The translations under genes were made by a program, and so were the position numbers. The notes under the pieces were generated by a model. It was not told the DNA's origin. It worked only from the letters and a program-made list of their open reading frames with translations, and made no database searches. A stretch of DNA of 64,000 nucleotides from Rhizobium sp. N324. Its GTDB lineage: Bacteria; Pseudomonadota; Alphaproteobacteria; Rhizobiales; Rhizobiaceae. Shown here piece by piece: positions 10,252-18,972 of the stretch. The stretch covers positions 809,001 to 873,000 of the forward strand of contig NZ_CP013630.1 of NCBI RefSeq assembly GCF_001664485.1, read 5' to 3'. Every line of letters starts with the position of its first letter. Within the stretch, counting starts at the first letter, position 1.

Positions 10252-11615
10252 AGTTCATTTTTGCCGACAGCCTCGATCACGTCGATCCGGGATACGATTT
10301 CATCAGAGATCGGTATTCGGAAGGCCGTACCCCTTACTGGGACGATGCTTACCCGCACGAAATCATGGGGTATGCCCCCTATAAAGGAATGCTCGTTTCA
10401 AGAGGGATTGTAGGCGGCGGCGCAGTTGGCGGAAAGTACACGGAAGCCCAGGCAATGCGCTTTCGCCGTGTAGGAGCGCGGGAGTTCCTTCGGTTGGACA
10501 AACCGGAGTTCGCAGGCTTGCCGATCTTTGGCGATTGCGGCGCGTTCACTTATCACATGGAAGACAAGCCTCCTTATACTCCCGAAGACACCGCCGAGTT
10601 TTATGACGATGCGCGTTTTACACACGGATGCTCCGTCGACCACATCATCTTCGATTTTGACGAGAGCCTGAAAGGATTCGAGGGGGGCACCGAGGAGGCG
10701 AGAAGGCGGTTCGAAATCACGCTCGAGAACGCGTCGGCTTTCAGAACGGCGACCCAGCATATGTCCAACCGCTTCACCCCCCTTGGCGTCATACAGGGCT
10801 GGTCGCCCGGCAGTATGGCCGAGGGGGCAAGGCGGTTGGTAGCCATGGGTTACAACTATCTGGCACTGGGCGGTACAGTTCCTCTCAAAGCGCCTCAGAT
10901 CAGAGCGTGTCTTGCTGCCATTCGAGACACTATCCCGGACACGACTAAACTTCATATCCTCGGGTTTGCCAAAGCGGACGAAATCGACACGTTCGGCCGC
11001 TACAACATCACTAGCTTCGATACGACGTCGCCACTGATCCGGGCCTTTAAGGACGCCAAAGCGAATTACTATCTGCCGATGAGGAGCGGGAAGTTGGAGT
11101 ACTACACCGCCATTCGTGTCCCACAGGCGCTCGAAAATCCTAAGCTGATGCGATTGGCGAAGCGTGGCGCGCTTAACCAAGAGCAACTCGTGTCGATGGA
11201 AAAGAATGCTCTCTCCGCGTTGCGGTCCTATGACCGCGGGGAATCGCAGTTGGAAGAGACGCTCGACACAGTGATTGCCTACGCGACACCGGCGATTACG
11301 GGTTCGACGATCGAGGAATTGCCGGGCATGAAGGCAGCAAAGGACCTCCGGGATCGCTACCGACGGACGCTGAGCGACCGGCCTTGGCAGCGGTGCTCTT
11401 GCGCGATTTGCAGTGCTCTTTCCATTGAAGTCGTAATTTTCCGTGCGAGCAATCGAAACAAGCGACGCGGCATTCACAATCTTGGCGTCTACAACGCCCT
11501 TGTCGACCAACTCCCAACCAATAGCGGCCAAAATGACGACACTCAAATTTCCAGCGATCCGAGCCAGACAGAGCGGAGCACACACAGTTCTTTCGTTTGC
11601 AGCGCTGGCGTCTGA
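10248..11615 (+). CDS. dpdA: DpdA-like DNA guanine transglycosylase
   Basis: 455 residues related to tRNA-guanine transglycosylase. Visible features are GDCGAFTY near 96, DHIIFDFDE near 130, a GGTVPL loop near 207 that corresponds to the substrate-binding GGL loop of TGT, and SFDTTSP near 255 where TGT carries its nucleophilic Asp. A C-terminal zinc site C-x-C-x2-C (CSCAIC) near 386 is followed by IHNL, as in TGT. Family members in this context exchange guanine for preQ0 in DNA rather than tRNA. The three adjacent que genes and flanking DpdB-like genes make that the preferred reading. The last 27 codons overlap the next gene out of frame (11533-11615). Confidence 0.85.
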   Translation: MKFIFADSLDHVDPGYDFIRDRYSEGRTPYWDDAYPHEIMGYAPYKGMLVSRGIVGGGAVGGKYTEAQAMRFRRVGAREFLRLDKPEFAGLPIFGDCGAFTYHMEDKPPYTPEDTAEFYDDARFTHGCSVDHIIFDFDESLKGFEGGTEEARRRFEITLENASAFRTATQHMSNRFTPLGVIQGWSPGSMAEGARRLVAMGYNYLALGGTVPLKAPQIRACLAAIRDTIPDTTKLHILGFAKADEIDTFGRYNITSFDTTSPLIRAFKDAKANYYLPMRSGKLEYYTAIRVPQALENPKLMRLAKRGALNQEQLVSMEKNALSALRSYDRGESQLEETLDTVIAYATPAITGSTIEELPGMKAAKDLRDRYRRTLSDRPWQRCSCAICSALSIEVVIFRASNRNKRRGIHNLGVYNALVDQLPTNSGQNDDTQISSDPSQTERSTHSSFVCSAGV

Positions 11616-12645
11616 CCTTCAAAAATTCGCGCTCATCGAACGCGTCGCCCGCGACGCTGAGGGGAGTTTGAGCGGTTTTCAGCGCCCCCAGATTGCGGGC
11701 CACATTCGAGAGATCCGGGATTATCTGGAAAAGGCAGAAGCTATTCTTCCGAACCCTATTGTGGTCGCCTTTACCGATTGTGTCCAAATCGTGGACGAGC
11801 ATGCCGATGGCCGTTGCACCGTCGAAATTAACGTACTCGAGGGGGCGCCAGGCCTTGTAGTCGATGGCCAACAAAGACTGACCGCCTTGGGTCAGGTTGA
11901 AGAGAAAGACTTCCAGGTCTTCGTTTCCGCGATCATTTGCCGTGATGAGGAGGAGCTGCGTCGGCAATTTGTCTTGATCAACAACACAAGGCCACTTCCA
12001 AAATCCCTCATTTATGAACTCCTCCCGACCGTGACCGGATTGCCGCGGCGCCTTGGAGATCGATCAGTGGCCGCGGACATTGCGGCACGTCTCAACTACG
12101 ATGAGACGTCATCGCTCAAGGGTATGATCTATCAGCATACGAACCCGACCGGCATCATCCGCGACACGGCCATCCAGCGCGTCATTATCAATTCCATGAG
12201 CGACGGCGTCATGCGCGAAATGATCCGCGAACCGGATGGGGCTGATCTCAGCTTCCGACTGGTTAGTGAGTTCTACCGCGCCGTCCAATACGTGTTCCGA
12301 AGCGAATGGGAAGATCATACCCCGAAGACGTCCCGCCTGGTTCATGGCGCGGGCATCATGGCCCTTGGCTATGTCATGGAGATCTTAGCACTTCTCGACG
12401 GAGCACGCACGTGGGAGGATTTCTCCAAGGGGCTCGCATGCCTGGTCGACAATACGGCTTGGACGTCCGGCGAGTGGAACTTCGGTGAAGGCGACAGGCG
12501 TCACTGGAAATCTGTTCAGAACGTCAACCGCGATATCGTCACGCTTGCTCAGTATCTGATCGGAATCGTGCGCGCTGATGTCAAACGACGGCGGACGCAG
12601 GGCGTCGAGGTTGCTGAGGAAGAAGTTTCGAAGCTGCGGGCGTGA
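11533..12645 (+). CDS. DpdB-like DGQQR-domain protein, copy 2
   Basis: About 370 residues with DGQQRLTAL near residue 116. It is a paralogue of copy 1 along its length: GFQRPQIAGHIREI here matches GFQRKEIRSHVKAI, and FVLINNTRPLPKSLIYELLP matches FILVNKVKALDVRLINELLP. That alignment reaches the N-terminus, which supports ATG 11533 (MTTLKFPAIRA) rather than the upstream in-frame start at 11443. The consequence is an 83-bp out-of-frame overlap with the end of dpdA. The stop lies 1 bp before queE. The two DGQQR proteins could form a heteromeric complex with DpdA or serve different steps; the sequence does not decide this. Confidence 0.8.
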   Translation: MTTLKFPAIRARQSGAHTVLSFAALASDLQKFALIERVARDAEGSLSGFQRPQIAGHIREIRDYLEKAEAILPNPIVVAFTDCVQIVDEHADGRCTVEINVLEGAPGLVVDGQQRLTALGQVEEKDFQVFVSAIICRDEEELRRQFVLINNTRPLPKSLIYELLPTVTGLPRRLGDRSVAADIAARLNYDETSSLKGMIYQHTNPTGIIRDTAIQRVIINSMSDGVMREMIREPDGADLSFRLVSEFYRAVQYVFRSEWEDHTPKTSRLVHGAGIMALGYVMEILALLDGARTWEDFSKGLACLVDNTAWTSGEWNFGEGDRRHWKSVQNVNRDIVTLAQYLIGIVRADVKRRRTQGVEVAEEEVSKLRA

Positions 12646-12646
12646 G

Positions 12647-13279
12647 ATGACTTATTCCGTCAAAGAACTCTTCAAAACTCTGCAAGGCGAAGGCGCCCAG
12701 ACCGGGCGCGTTGCCATCTTTTGCAGGTTCTCCGGTTGTAACCTCTGGTCCGGTCGCGAAGAGGATCGACACAAGGCTGCCTGCCAATTTTGCGATACAG
12801 ATTTTATCGGGACTGATGGCGGAGGCGGAGGCAAGTTTCAAAACGCTGATAGTCTAGCCGAGGCGATAGCTCGAACTTGGGGAGACGCTGCCGCTCGTCG
12901 TTACGTTGTCTTCACCGGTGGCGAGCCGCTCTTGCAACTCGACTCTGCCCTTGTCAACGCAGTTCATAACGTGGGCTTCGAGATCGCAATCGAGACGAAC
13001 GGCACAGTCGAGCCGCCTGAGGGTATCGACTGGATCTGCGTCAGCCCCAAGGCGGGAGCCCCTTTGAAACTTAGGGCGGGTAATGAACTTAAGCTCGTCT
13101 ATCCGCAGCCAAACTTACTTCCAGGCGACCTGACGGACGTGCAATTCGAACACTATTTCCTCCAGCCGATGGATGGACCTGACCGCATCGAAAACACGGC
13201 CGCAGTCACTGAATTCTGCCTTCAGAACCCCCATTGGCGTCTTAGCCTACAGACTCACAAGATGATTGGGATCCCATGA
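12647..13279 (+). CDS. queE: 7-carboxy-7-deazaguanine synthase (QueE)
   Basis: 210 residues. It is a radical-SAM enzyme that converts 6-carboxytetrahydropterin to 7-carboxy-7-deazaguanine. The radical-SAM cysteines are present in the C-x14-C-x2-C spacing found in QueE (first Cys in SGCNLW, last pair CQFC). The N-terminal VKELFKTLQGEG is the family signature, and TGGEPLLQ near residue 91 is the SAM-binding GGE motif. ATG 12647 is chosen because the protein then begins MTYSVKELF. The upstream start at 12578 lies inside the previous gene. It overlaps queD by 4 bp. Confidence 0.95.
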   Translation: MTYSVKELFKTLQGEGAQTGRVAIFCRFSGCNLWSGREEDRHKAACQFCDTDFIGTDGGGGGKFQNADSLAEAIARTWGDAAARRYVVFTGGEPLLQLDSALVNAVHNVGFEIAIETNGTVEPPEGIDWICVSPKAGAPLKLRAGNELKLVYPQPNLLPGDLTDVQFEHYFLQPMDGPDRIENTAAVTEFCLQNPHWRLSLQTHKMIGIP

Positions 13280-13632
13280 AAATCACTCAAGCGTTCACGT
13301 TCGAGGCCGCCCATCGACTTCCTAACGTGCCGGCCACACACAAATGCCATCGGATGCATGGGCATTCGTATCGGATCGAGCTTCAAGTCGAGGGGCCAAT
13401 CGATCCGCATACCGGCTTCGTGATCGACTTCTTTGATGTGGAAAAGGTGTTCGGGCCAGTGCTCCAGCAACTCGATCATCATACACTTAACGACATCCCC
13501 GGCCTCGAGAACCCCACTGCGGAAAACATTTCGGTCTGGATCTGGGAGAAGGTGAAGCCCCTGCTTGGCAATGTCAGTTCGATTAAAGTGTTCGAGACGC
13601 CTGCCTGCTGGGCAGAGTATGACGGCAAATAG
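13276..13632 (+). CDS. queD: 6-carboxytetrahydropterin synthase (QueD)
   Basis: 118 residues, the normal length for QueD. It makes 6-carboxytetrahydropterin from dihydroneopterin triphosphate, the step before QueE. Zinc ligands are visible as FEAAHRL near residue 13 and HGHSY near 30. The catalytic Cys is in THKCHRMH. FVIDF and DHHTLND match the conserved core. No GTP cyclohydrolase (folE) accompanies it in this window, so the pathway presumably draws on a folE elsewhere in the genome. Confidence 0.95.
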   Translation: MKITQAFTFEAAHRLPNVPATHKCHRMHGHSYRIELQVEGPIDPHTGFVIDFFDVEKVFGPVLQQLDHHTLNDIPGLENPTAENISVWIWEKVKPLLGNVSSIKVFETPACWAEYDGK

Positions 13633-13646
13633 CTCGGAGTTTGTAG

Positions 13647-14348
13647 ATGTCAGCGACTGCGTTGGTTCTTTTTTCGGGCGGCCAAGACTCGACCACGTGC
13701 CTCGCGTGGGCACTGGATCGATACGAGCGCGTCGAGACGGTCGGTTTCGACTACGGTCAACGACACAGGATCGAACTTGAGTGCCGAGAAACGCTACGGG
13801 CGCGACTTCGAGCGATAAATCCGATCTGGGCTGAAAGGCTGGGAGAGGATCACACGATCTCTCTTGCTGCGCTCGGAGAGATCTCTCACACGGCGTTAAC
13901 TAGCTCGGTGGCAATCGAAATGGCCGATTCCGGGTTGCCGAATACGTTTGTGCCTGGTCGCAATCTGATCTTTCTGACGTTTGCGGCGGCGCTCGCTTAC
14001 CGGCGCGGTTTGAAACACATCATTGGTGGAATGTGCGAGACCGATTTTTCCGGCTATCCCGATTGCCGAGACGATACGGTAAAGGCGCTCCAGGTTGCCC
14101 TAAACTTGGGAATGGAAACCCGCTTCGTCCTGGATACACCGCTTATGTGGATCGACAAGGCACAAACGTGGCAGCTCGCTGAGCAACTTGGCGGCACGGA
14201 ATTAGTCGACGTGATCGTGAAGGAAAGCCACACCTGCTACCTCGGCGACCGCGGCGACCTTCATGACTGGGGATACGGTTGCGGAGTTTGCCCGGCTTGT
14301 GATTTGCGGGCGAAGGGGTACACAAAATTTATGGCCGAGGCGGCATAG
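13647..14348 (+). CDS. queC: 7-cyano-7-deazaguanine synthase (QueC)
   Basis: 233 residues, full length. It is an ATP-dependent enzyme that converts 7-carboxy-7-deazaguanine to preQ0. The PP-loop [11 protein letters not shown] lies at residues 8-18. FVPGRN near 92 and [11 protein letters not shown] near 136 are conserved, and a C-terminal zinc knuckle ([10 protein letters not shown]) closes the protein. It sits 14 bp after queD with CGGAG as a possible ribosome-binding site. Together with QueD and QueE it completes preQ0 synthesis for DpdA. Confidence 0.95.
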   Translation: MSATALVLFSGGQDSTTCLAWALDRYERVETVGFDYGQRHRIELECRETLRARLRAINPIWAERLGEDHTISLAALGEISHTALTSSVAIEMADSGLPNTFVPGRNLIFLTFAAALAYRRGLKHIIGGMCETDFSGYPDCRDDTVKALQVALNLGMETRFVLDTPLMWIDKAQTWQLAEQLGGTELVDVIVKESHTCYLGDRGDLHDWGYGCGVCPACDLRAKGYTKFMAEAA

Positions 14349-14358
14349 GAGTTTGGGG

Positions 14359-14922
14359 ATGAACCTTCAAAGCAGACAGTGGATCGAGGGCGGAATCTTT
14401 TTGGTCGGTTTCGCCGCCTGCATTCCGCTGGCAAATTACATGATCGGCCACGTTGGCACAGTGTGCCTTCCTAACGGGCCCTGTCTAATTCCGGTTGGAC
14501 CGGGCCTGACCGCCCCAAGCGGAGTTTTGCTGGTTGGACTTGCTCTTGTATTAAGGGATCTTGTCCAGCGTCGCCTGGGTTTGACGTGGGCGATCACCGC
14601 TATCATCGTCGGCGCGTTTCTTTCCACGACTTTCGCGGCGCCCGCCCTCGCGCTCGCGTCGGCCGTGGCTTTTCTCAGTTCTGAGATTGCTGATCTTATT
14701 GTCTTCACGCCCCTTCAGAAGAAAGGGCTGGTGAAGGCTGCATTTTTCAGCAGTATCGCCGGTCTAGTCGTCGATAGCGTTATGTTCCTTTGGCTTGCCT
14801 TCGGATCGCTCGACTTCCTGGCGGGGCAAGTCGTCGGAAAAGCCATCATGGTTATTGCGGCGCTTCCAGTGTTGTTCTGGATAAGGACCCGCGACCGGCG
14901 GCTAGGTCTCATGCCGGCATGA
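14359..14922 (+). CDS. yhhQ: YhhQ/VUT-family deazaguanine precursor transporter
   Basis: 187 residues, somewhat shorter than E. coli YhhQ, with five to six hydrophobic segments. Typical family segments are FAACIPLANYM, APSGVLLVGLALVLRDLVQRRLG (the conserved RD in a membrane helix) and SSEIADLIVFTPLQKK. YhhQ proteins import queuosine precursors such as preQ0 or preQ1. The start at 14359 gives MNLQSRQWIEGG and clears queC; earlier in-frame codons lie inside queC. As the last operon gene it suggests that the locus can use scavenged precursor as well as its own synthesis. Confidence 0.88.
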   Translation: MNLQSRQWIEGGIFLVGFAACIPLANYMIGHVGTVCLPNGPCLIPVGPGLTAPSGVLLVGLALVLRDLVQRRLGLTWAITAIIVGAFLSTTFAAPALALASAVAFLSSEIADLIVFTPLQKKGLVKAAFFSSIAGLVVDSVMFLWLAFGSLDFLAGQVVGKAIMVIAALPVLFWIRTRDRRLGLMPA

Positions 14923-15217
14923 TGGTAATACCCGAAGTAATTCGACCGACTTGCGTTCGCTGGCGGTTCTCCCACCATTTGTGATCCAATTTCGATGGGC
15001 GGTGCCGCGATCGATTTTCTACTGCGCCCGGTTATTAGAACTTTCCCGTGAATCCTGCCGCCAGGGCTGCGTCCTGGTGCCATCTTACGGGCGTATCCCG
15101 CCAATGAATAACACATCGTCGATTTCAATTGGCGGCCGGTGCAATTGTATCATGTGACCTGCCACTGCGAATTTCCTCCAGAATTGATTAGAGTCCGGCC
15201 CATCAAAGGACGGACGA

Positions 15218-15484
15218 ATGAAGAAGCAGAGATTTACCGAAGAGCAGATAATTGCGGTGCTGAAGGAGCAGGAGGCTGGTGCGAAGGCGGCCGACCTCTG
15301 CCGTAAGCACGGGATTTCGGAAGCGACGTTTTACAACTGGAAAGCCAAATACGGTGGTATGGAAGTGTCCGAGGCCAAGCGGCTGAAGGCGCTTGAGGAC
15401 GAGAACGCCAGGCTGAAAAAGCTGCTGGCCGAACAGATGCTGGATGCGGCCGCGCTCCGCGAGCTTCTTGCAAAAAAATGGTAG
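15218..15484 (+). CDS. IS3-family transposase OrfA
   Basis: 88 residues with the helix-turn-helix opening [20 protein letters not shown], then [20 protein letters not shown] and a leucine-rich heptad region ([15 protein letters not shown]) used for multimerisation. This is the DNA-binding half of the transposase. Its last codons run through an A7 tract, where a -1 slip would join it to OrfB. Confidence 0.93.
   Translation: MKKQRFTEEQIIAVLKEQEAGAKAADLCRKHGISEATFYNWKAKYGGMEVSEAKRLKALEDENARLKKLLAEQMLDAAALRELLAKKW
15472..15478 (+). promoter_or_regulatory. Slippery A7 for -1 programmed frameshift
   Basis: Seven consecutive A residues read A-AAA-AAA in the orfA frame just before its stop. OrfB is in the -1 frame and its ATG begins at the last of these A residues. 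This is the usual IS3-family arrangement for making the OrfAB fusion. Confidence 0.75.
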
Positions 15485-16407
15485 GGCCTGCCGCCAAGCG
15501 TGAAGCCGTCACGCATCTGAAGGCCATGATGGGTCTTTCGGAGCGGCGGGCCTGCCAGATCATATCCGCCGACCGCAAGACGGTGCGTTATCGGTCCTGC
15601 CGACCGCCGGAGGTGGCGCTGCGGGCAAAGCTGCGTGACCTTGCAAACGAGCGTCGGCGTTTCGGCTATCGGCGACTGTTCGTCCTGCTTCGACGGGAAG
15701 GAGAGCCGTCCGGCGTCAATCGCATCTACCGGCTTTATCGCGAGGAAGGGCTTTCCGTTCGCAAGCGCAAAGCCCGGCGGCGTGCTGTCGGCACGCGTGC
15801 ACCGATCCTGGTCGAAGCGAAGGCCAATGCCCGCTGGTCGCTGGATTTCGTTCACGACCAGTTCGCTTGCGGAAGGAGGTTTCGCGTGCTCAACATCGTC
15901 GATGACGTGACGCGCGAATGCCTGGCGGCGATCCCGGACACCTCGATCTCCGGTCGTCGCGTCGCTCGCGAACTGACGACGCTGATCGAACGGCGCGGCA
16001 AACCGGGGATGATCGTCTCCGACAACGGCACGGAACTCACTTCGAATGCTATCCTTGCCTGGTCAAAAGATCATAAGGTCGAGTGGCACTACATCGCGCC
16101 GGGAAAGCCGATGCAGAATGGCTATGTCGAGAGTTTCAACGGGCGCATGCGCGACGAGCTGCTCAACGAAAGCCTGTTCTTCGGCCTCGACCATGCCCGA
16201 AGCGCCATTGCTGAATGGGCCGACGATTACAACCACTTCCGGCCGCACTCATCGCTCGGATACCAGACCCCGGCAAGCTATGCCGATACCATTGCCGCAA
16301 CCGGCTCCAACGCTGCGCGAGATGAAAGCTTCGCGTTTCCGCCGGTTGCTCACACCGCGCCACTTGGCGTATTCAAAACCGCCGGGGCTCTAATCGCTGC
16401 CGGATGA
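15478..16407 (+). CDS. IS3-family transposase OrfB (DDE integrase core)
   Basis: 309 residues. An HTH_21-like region ([16 protein letters not shown]) precedes the rve integrase core, with the catalytic triad in [10 protein letters not shown] (D), SDNGTEL (D) and [14 protein letters not shown] (E). The ending [13 protein letters not shown] is typical of the family. The ATG at 15478 overlaps orfA in the -1 frame, so the active form is probably OrfAB made by frameshifting. No internal stops are seen, so the element may be active. Confidence 0.94.
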   Translation: MVGPAAKREAVTHLKAMMGLSERRACQIISADRKTVRYRSCRPPEVALRAKLRDLANERRRFGYRRLFVLLRREGEPSGVNRIYRLYREEGLSVRKRKARRRAVGTRAPILVEAKANARWSLDFVHDQFACGRRFRVLNIVDDVTRECLAAIPDTSISGRRVARELTTLIERRGKPGMIVSDNGTELTSNAILAWSKDHKVEWHYIAPGKPMQNGYVESFNGRMRDELLNESLFFGLDHARSAIAEWADDYNHFRPHSSLGYQTPASYADTIAATGSNAARDESFAFPPVAHTAPLGVFKTAGALIAAG

Positions 16408-16463
16408 AAGTTCGGTGGCAGGTCACATGGTCGAGAAACCCCGCCATGTCGCCAATCGTCGGT

Positions 16464-18320
16464 CTACGCCACCAGGGAGCCGGGCTCTGTGTCTGCTGCT
16501 TGCGGATTAGGGACAGCCGTCTGCGCTAATCCAAGATAGGCAAAAACTTCCTCAAGTAATTTGCCTATCGCGCCAAAATCCTTGATCAGAACCTTGTCCG
16601 ACAGCCCCGCCACGAATTTAGCGGCTTTGATTTTGTTATCGTTGTCGAACGCTTTGGTTACATAAATCTTATACTGCTCATCGACTTGATAGTCGCCCGC
16701 CTCTCCCCGCAGCACCTTCTCTACGAGTTCAACGGGGAAAACCCTGCCTCGTTCGCGGTCTACTAGGTGTCCTGCTTTTGCTGCCCACTCCCATACATGG
16801 GCTGGATATAGGATCTCCAAGGTTACGGGAAGTCTGAACCCGGCCTTGATAGCGGCAATGGCGTGTTCAGGTTTGGGATAGCAGAAGCATTTCGCCGACG
16901 CAGTGTTTCCTGCGGCCCCATTCCACTCATTTCGGTCGCTCGCAGCATCCCAGTCAAGAAGTCCTGCCGCTTTGGGGCCGTCTGTGTGGTGCTTGTGGTA
17001 GGATCGCCACCCATTCAGCATATCGATAACATAACCATGTCCGCCTCCGGCAAGCTTTGTTTCAAAGTCGACAGCATCAGCTAGCTCAGGATGGAAAATC
17101 TTTGCGCAACGTTTCAGGATGATTCTATCGCTCTCACCTTCAACGAAGATCTTTGGCCGATTTTCTTTCGCGAGACGCTCGGCAACATAACTGGATTCGA
17201 CTTTTTCTCTGATGTCTTTGACAAGCTGTTTCACGCGAGGGGCGAGCAACGACATCGTGCCCATCTTCTCGTCTAGCTTCGATGCGGAGTCGCTCGCCTC
17301 GGTTCCTTTCTCGTCGGTATCTCTGAAGATGTGGGAGCAAGTGATCTTGGCTGGATTCTCTTCAGCCAGGTCATAGAAAATTGGCGAATGAGTAGTCAGA
17401 AGTATTTGAGCAACTTCTTGAGCCGCGAACGCATACAATTGAACTGCAAGCTCCACGGCACTGGTGAATTCGAGATTGTTTTCTGGCTCTTCGTAGGCCC
17501 AGATGAAGCTGTAGGGTGCCGCTCCGCGACCTTGAAGGGATCGCTTTTTCTCGGTCATGAAGCGAAGGATTAACGGGATGTGGCGCGCTTTGATGCCGTC
17601 GCCACGGTGGTCCAGCGAGATGCTTTTGTTGCCGCCTAGGAAGTCCAAGCGTTCGAAGATATGGCTTAGGTCCCTCGGAAGGGCGAGCCTCGTTTGGAAG
17701 CCGAGTGTAGTTCCAATTTCCGTTGTGAGGTCGGCGAGATGATTGCCGATGGACTCTTCGAAGGCCGTGCTTGACGTTCGGAAAGTGCGAGTTGCGGCCT
17801 CCGAAATGATCTTGTAGATCCGTCCGCGCAGGTCGTCGAAGTAGCGCGAATCCTTGATAGCCGGGACATATTCGTACTCGATTTGACGAAGCAGGGCATG
17901 AGCATTCGAGCGGTCTGGAAGCTTCTCTTGGGTCCCGACTTCACGGCCGCGCTTGTTCTTCTTGAGGTGCACGCCAACGTATTCGCTAGAGTGGAGGCCC
18001 TCTGAGCGCCATCGCTTCTCCCAAACGATGAAGTTGCCATTTTTCGACTGGTAGGATTCAGGGATATCGAGTTCGAGCCGGACAATCACCTCCTTGGCAA
18101 CTTTAGCTCTCTCCGGAACGAAGAGATTGTAGTCGTCCTCAAAGTTGAACGGCTTTCCAGGATTGGTGACCCCGTTGAAGAAGAGGTTCAGCGCCCGGAG
18201 AATGTTAGATTTTCCGCAGTCATTCTTGCCGACGAAGATCGAAAGGTTCTTTGCAGGGATATTGATCTTATGGATCGAGCGGAAATTCTCGATGTAGATA
18301 CTCCGTATGCTGACGCCCAT
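16464..18320 (-). CDS. OLD-family ATP-dependent nuclease (AAA ATPase + TOPRIM)
   Basis: 618 residues. The N-terminus is SMC-like (IENFRSIHKINI) with Walker A GKNDCGKS at residues 31-38. The ABC-type signature region and Walker B (WAYEEPENNLE) lie near 280. A C-terminal TOPRIM domain shows IFVEGESDRIILKR near 390 and LLDWDAA near 453. OLD proteins are DNA nucleases with anti-phage roles. I start at ATG 18320 (MGVSIRSIYIENF) because the 14 codons before it do not belong to the family. No UvrD-like gene adjoins it, so it is not a complete Gabija pair and looks like a stand-alone class 1 OLD. It lies in the same defence-rich stretch as the modification locus. Confidence 0.85.
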   Translation of the reverse strand: MGVSIRSIYIENFRSIHKINIPAKNLSIFVGKNDCGKSNILRALNLFFNGVTNPGKPFNFEDDYNLFVPERAKVAKEVIVRLELDIPESYQSKNGNFIVWEKRWRSEGLHSSEYVGVHLKKNKRGREVGTQEKLPDRSNAHALLRQIEYEYVPAIKDSRYFDDLRGRIYKIISEAATRTFRTSSTAFEESIGNHLADLTTEIGTTLGFQTRLALPRDLSHIFERLDFLGGNKSISLDHRGDGIKARHIPLILRFMTEKKRSLQGRGAAPYSFIWAYEEPENNLEFTSAVELAVQLYAFAAQEVAQILLTTHSPIFYDLAEENPAKITCSHIFRDTDEKGTEASDSASKLDEKMGTMSLLAPRVKQLVKDIREKVESSYVAERLAKENRPKIFVEGESDRIILKRCAKIFHPELADAVDFETKLAGGGHGYVIDMLNGWRSYHKHHTDGPKAAGLLDWDAASDRNEWNGAAGNTASAKCFCYPKPEHAIAAIKAGFRLPVTLEILYPAHVWEWAAKAGHLVDRERGRVFPVELVEKVLRGEAGDYQVDEQYKIYVTKAFDNDNKIKAAKFVAGLSDKVLIKDFGAIGKLLEEVFAYLGLAQTAVPNPQAADTEPGSLVA

Positions 18321-18505
18321 GTTTGTCCCTCGACACAAAGCCAGTTTCGATCTGGATAGCATGTTTCACAACTTAGAGAAGGGTGTCAGGCTTTGGGTTC
18401 GTCGAATCCAGCGAAAATTGCGCGTCCCACACATAGGTTCAGAATTTACGCCGAGACTTGCGGTAGACGGGACCAGTTACCTTTTGTGTTTCGGCGTGCA
18501 ATTTT

Positions 18506-18758
18506 TGACCCCCTTGTGGACTGCGTCCCTGAGGTTGACAGATATCAGGCCGCTGTTTTGCCAGTCTGCGGGATATGACGCTTCGATAGGCCATGCAGTG
18601 TCTCGCCTGCAATGAACTCCTGCGCGACCTGACGTTTGAATTCCATGCTGTGAACGCGGTGTTTGGCCATGGGCTCCACTTTCGGAAACCTAGCAGCCCC
18701 GGTCAATTCAACCAGCCGATCTGTCCACCCTTAGGGGCGCAGTCCAGATAAGGGGTGA
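18506..18758. mobile_element. MITE-like IS relic with preserved ends
   Basis: 253 bp with imperfect terminal inverted repeats of about 40 bp. The left end is TGACCCCCTTGTGGACTGCG. The right end, read inward on the other strand, is TCACCCCTTATCTGGACTGC. Both continue into a CCCT-x-AGG-x-TG-ACAGAT block. The relic is flanked by an ATTTT direct repeat (18501-18505 and 18759-18763), consistent with a 5-bp target duplication. It contains only a truncated transposase start. Confidence 0.72.
18545..18670 (-). pseudogene. Truncated transposase OrfA remnant
   Basis: 41 codons starting MAKHRVHSMEFKRQVAQEF and continuing GETLHGLSKRH. This is the N-terminal pattern of an IS orfA with a helix-turn-helix. 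The homology stops at RH and the reading frame ends after a short unrelated tail, so the rest of the transposase has been deleted. Confidence 0.7.
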
Positions 18759-18972
18759 ATTTTGGACGCTGATTGACACCTCAGCGATGGGCGTGAAACG
18801 TGTTCCTTCACCAAATCTTGCACTTGCGATATCCGCTCATCTTCAAGCATGGGTTTCCGTTCAAACCTAGCAGGAACGAGAACGATCCTGACGTATGAGC
18901 AAGCCGGCCTAGCTTGGCATAGGGAGAACGCACGGCAACTTCTTTTGGCGGAGGCGTCGGCCATCGCGTCAA

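Larger units (their letters stand above)
15155..16425 (+). mobile_element. IS3-family insertion sequence, intact-looking
   Basis: 1271 bp bounded by imperfect inverted repeats: TGACCTGCCACTGCG on the left, and the complement of the right end TGACCTGCCACCGAA. A CATG direct repeat flanks it (15151-15154 and 16426-16429), consistent with a 4-bp target duplication as in the IS407 subgroup. CATG is palindromic and extends the apparent inverted repeat, so the exact ends are one reading. It carries orfA and orfB joined by a slippery A7. It separates the deazaguanine operon from the OLD nuclease gene and interrupts no recognisable gene. Confidence 0.9.

Noticed and set aside
10398..11585. Leftward 395-codon frame opposite dpdA
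   Set aside because: dpdA carries TGT-type catalytic and zinc motifs; the antisense frame is unsupported.
16464..18320. OLD nuclease as GajA of a Gabija system
   Set aside because: No UvrD-like GajB helicase lies next to it; on one side is an IS, on the other a MITE relic.
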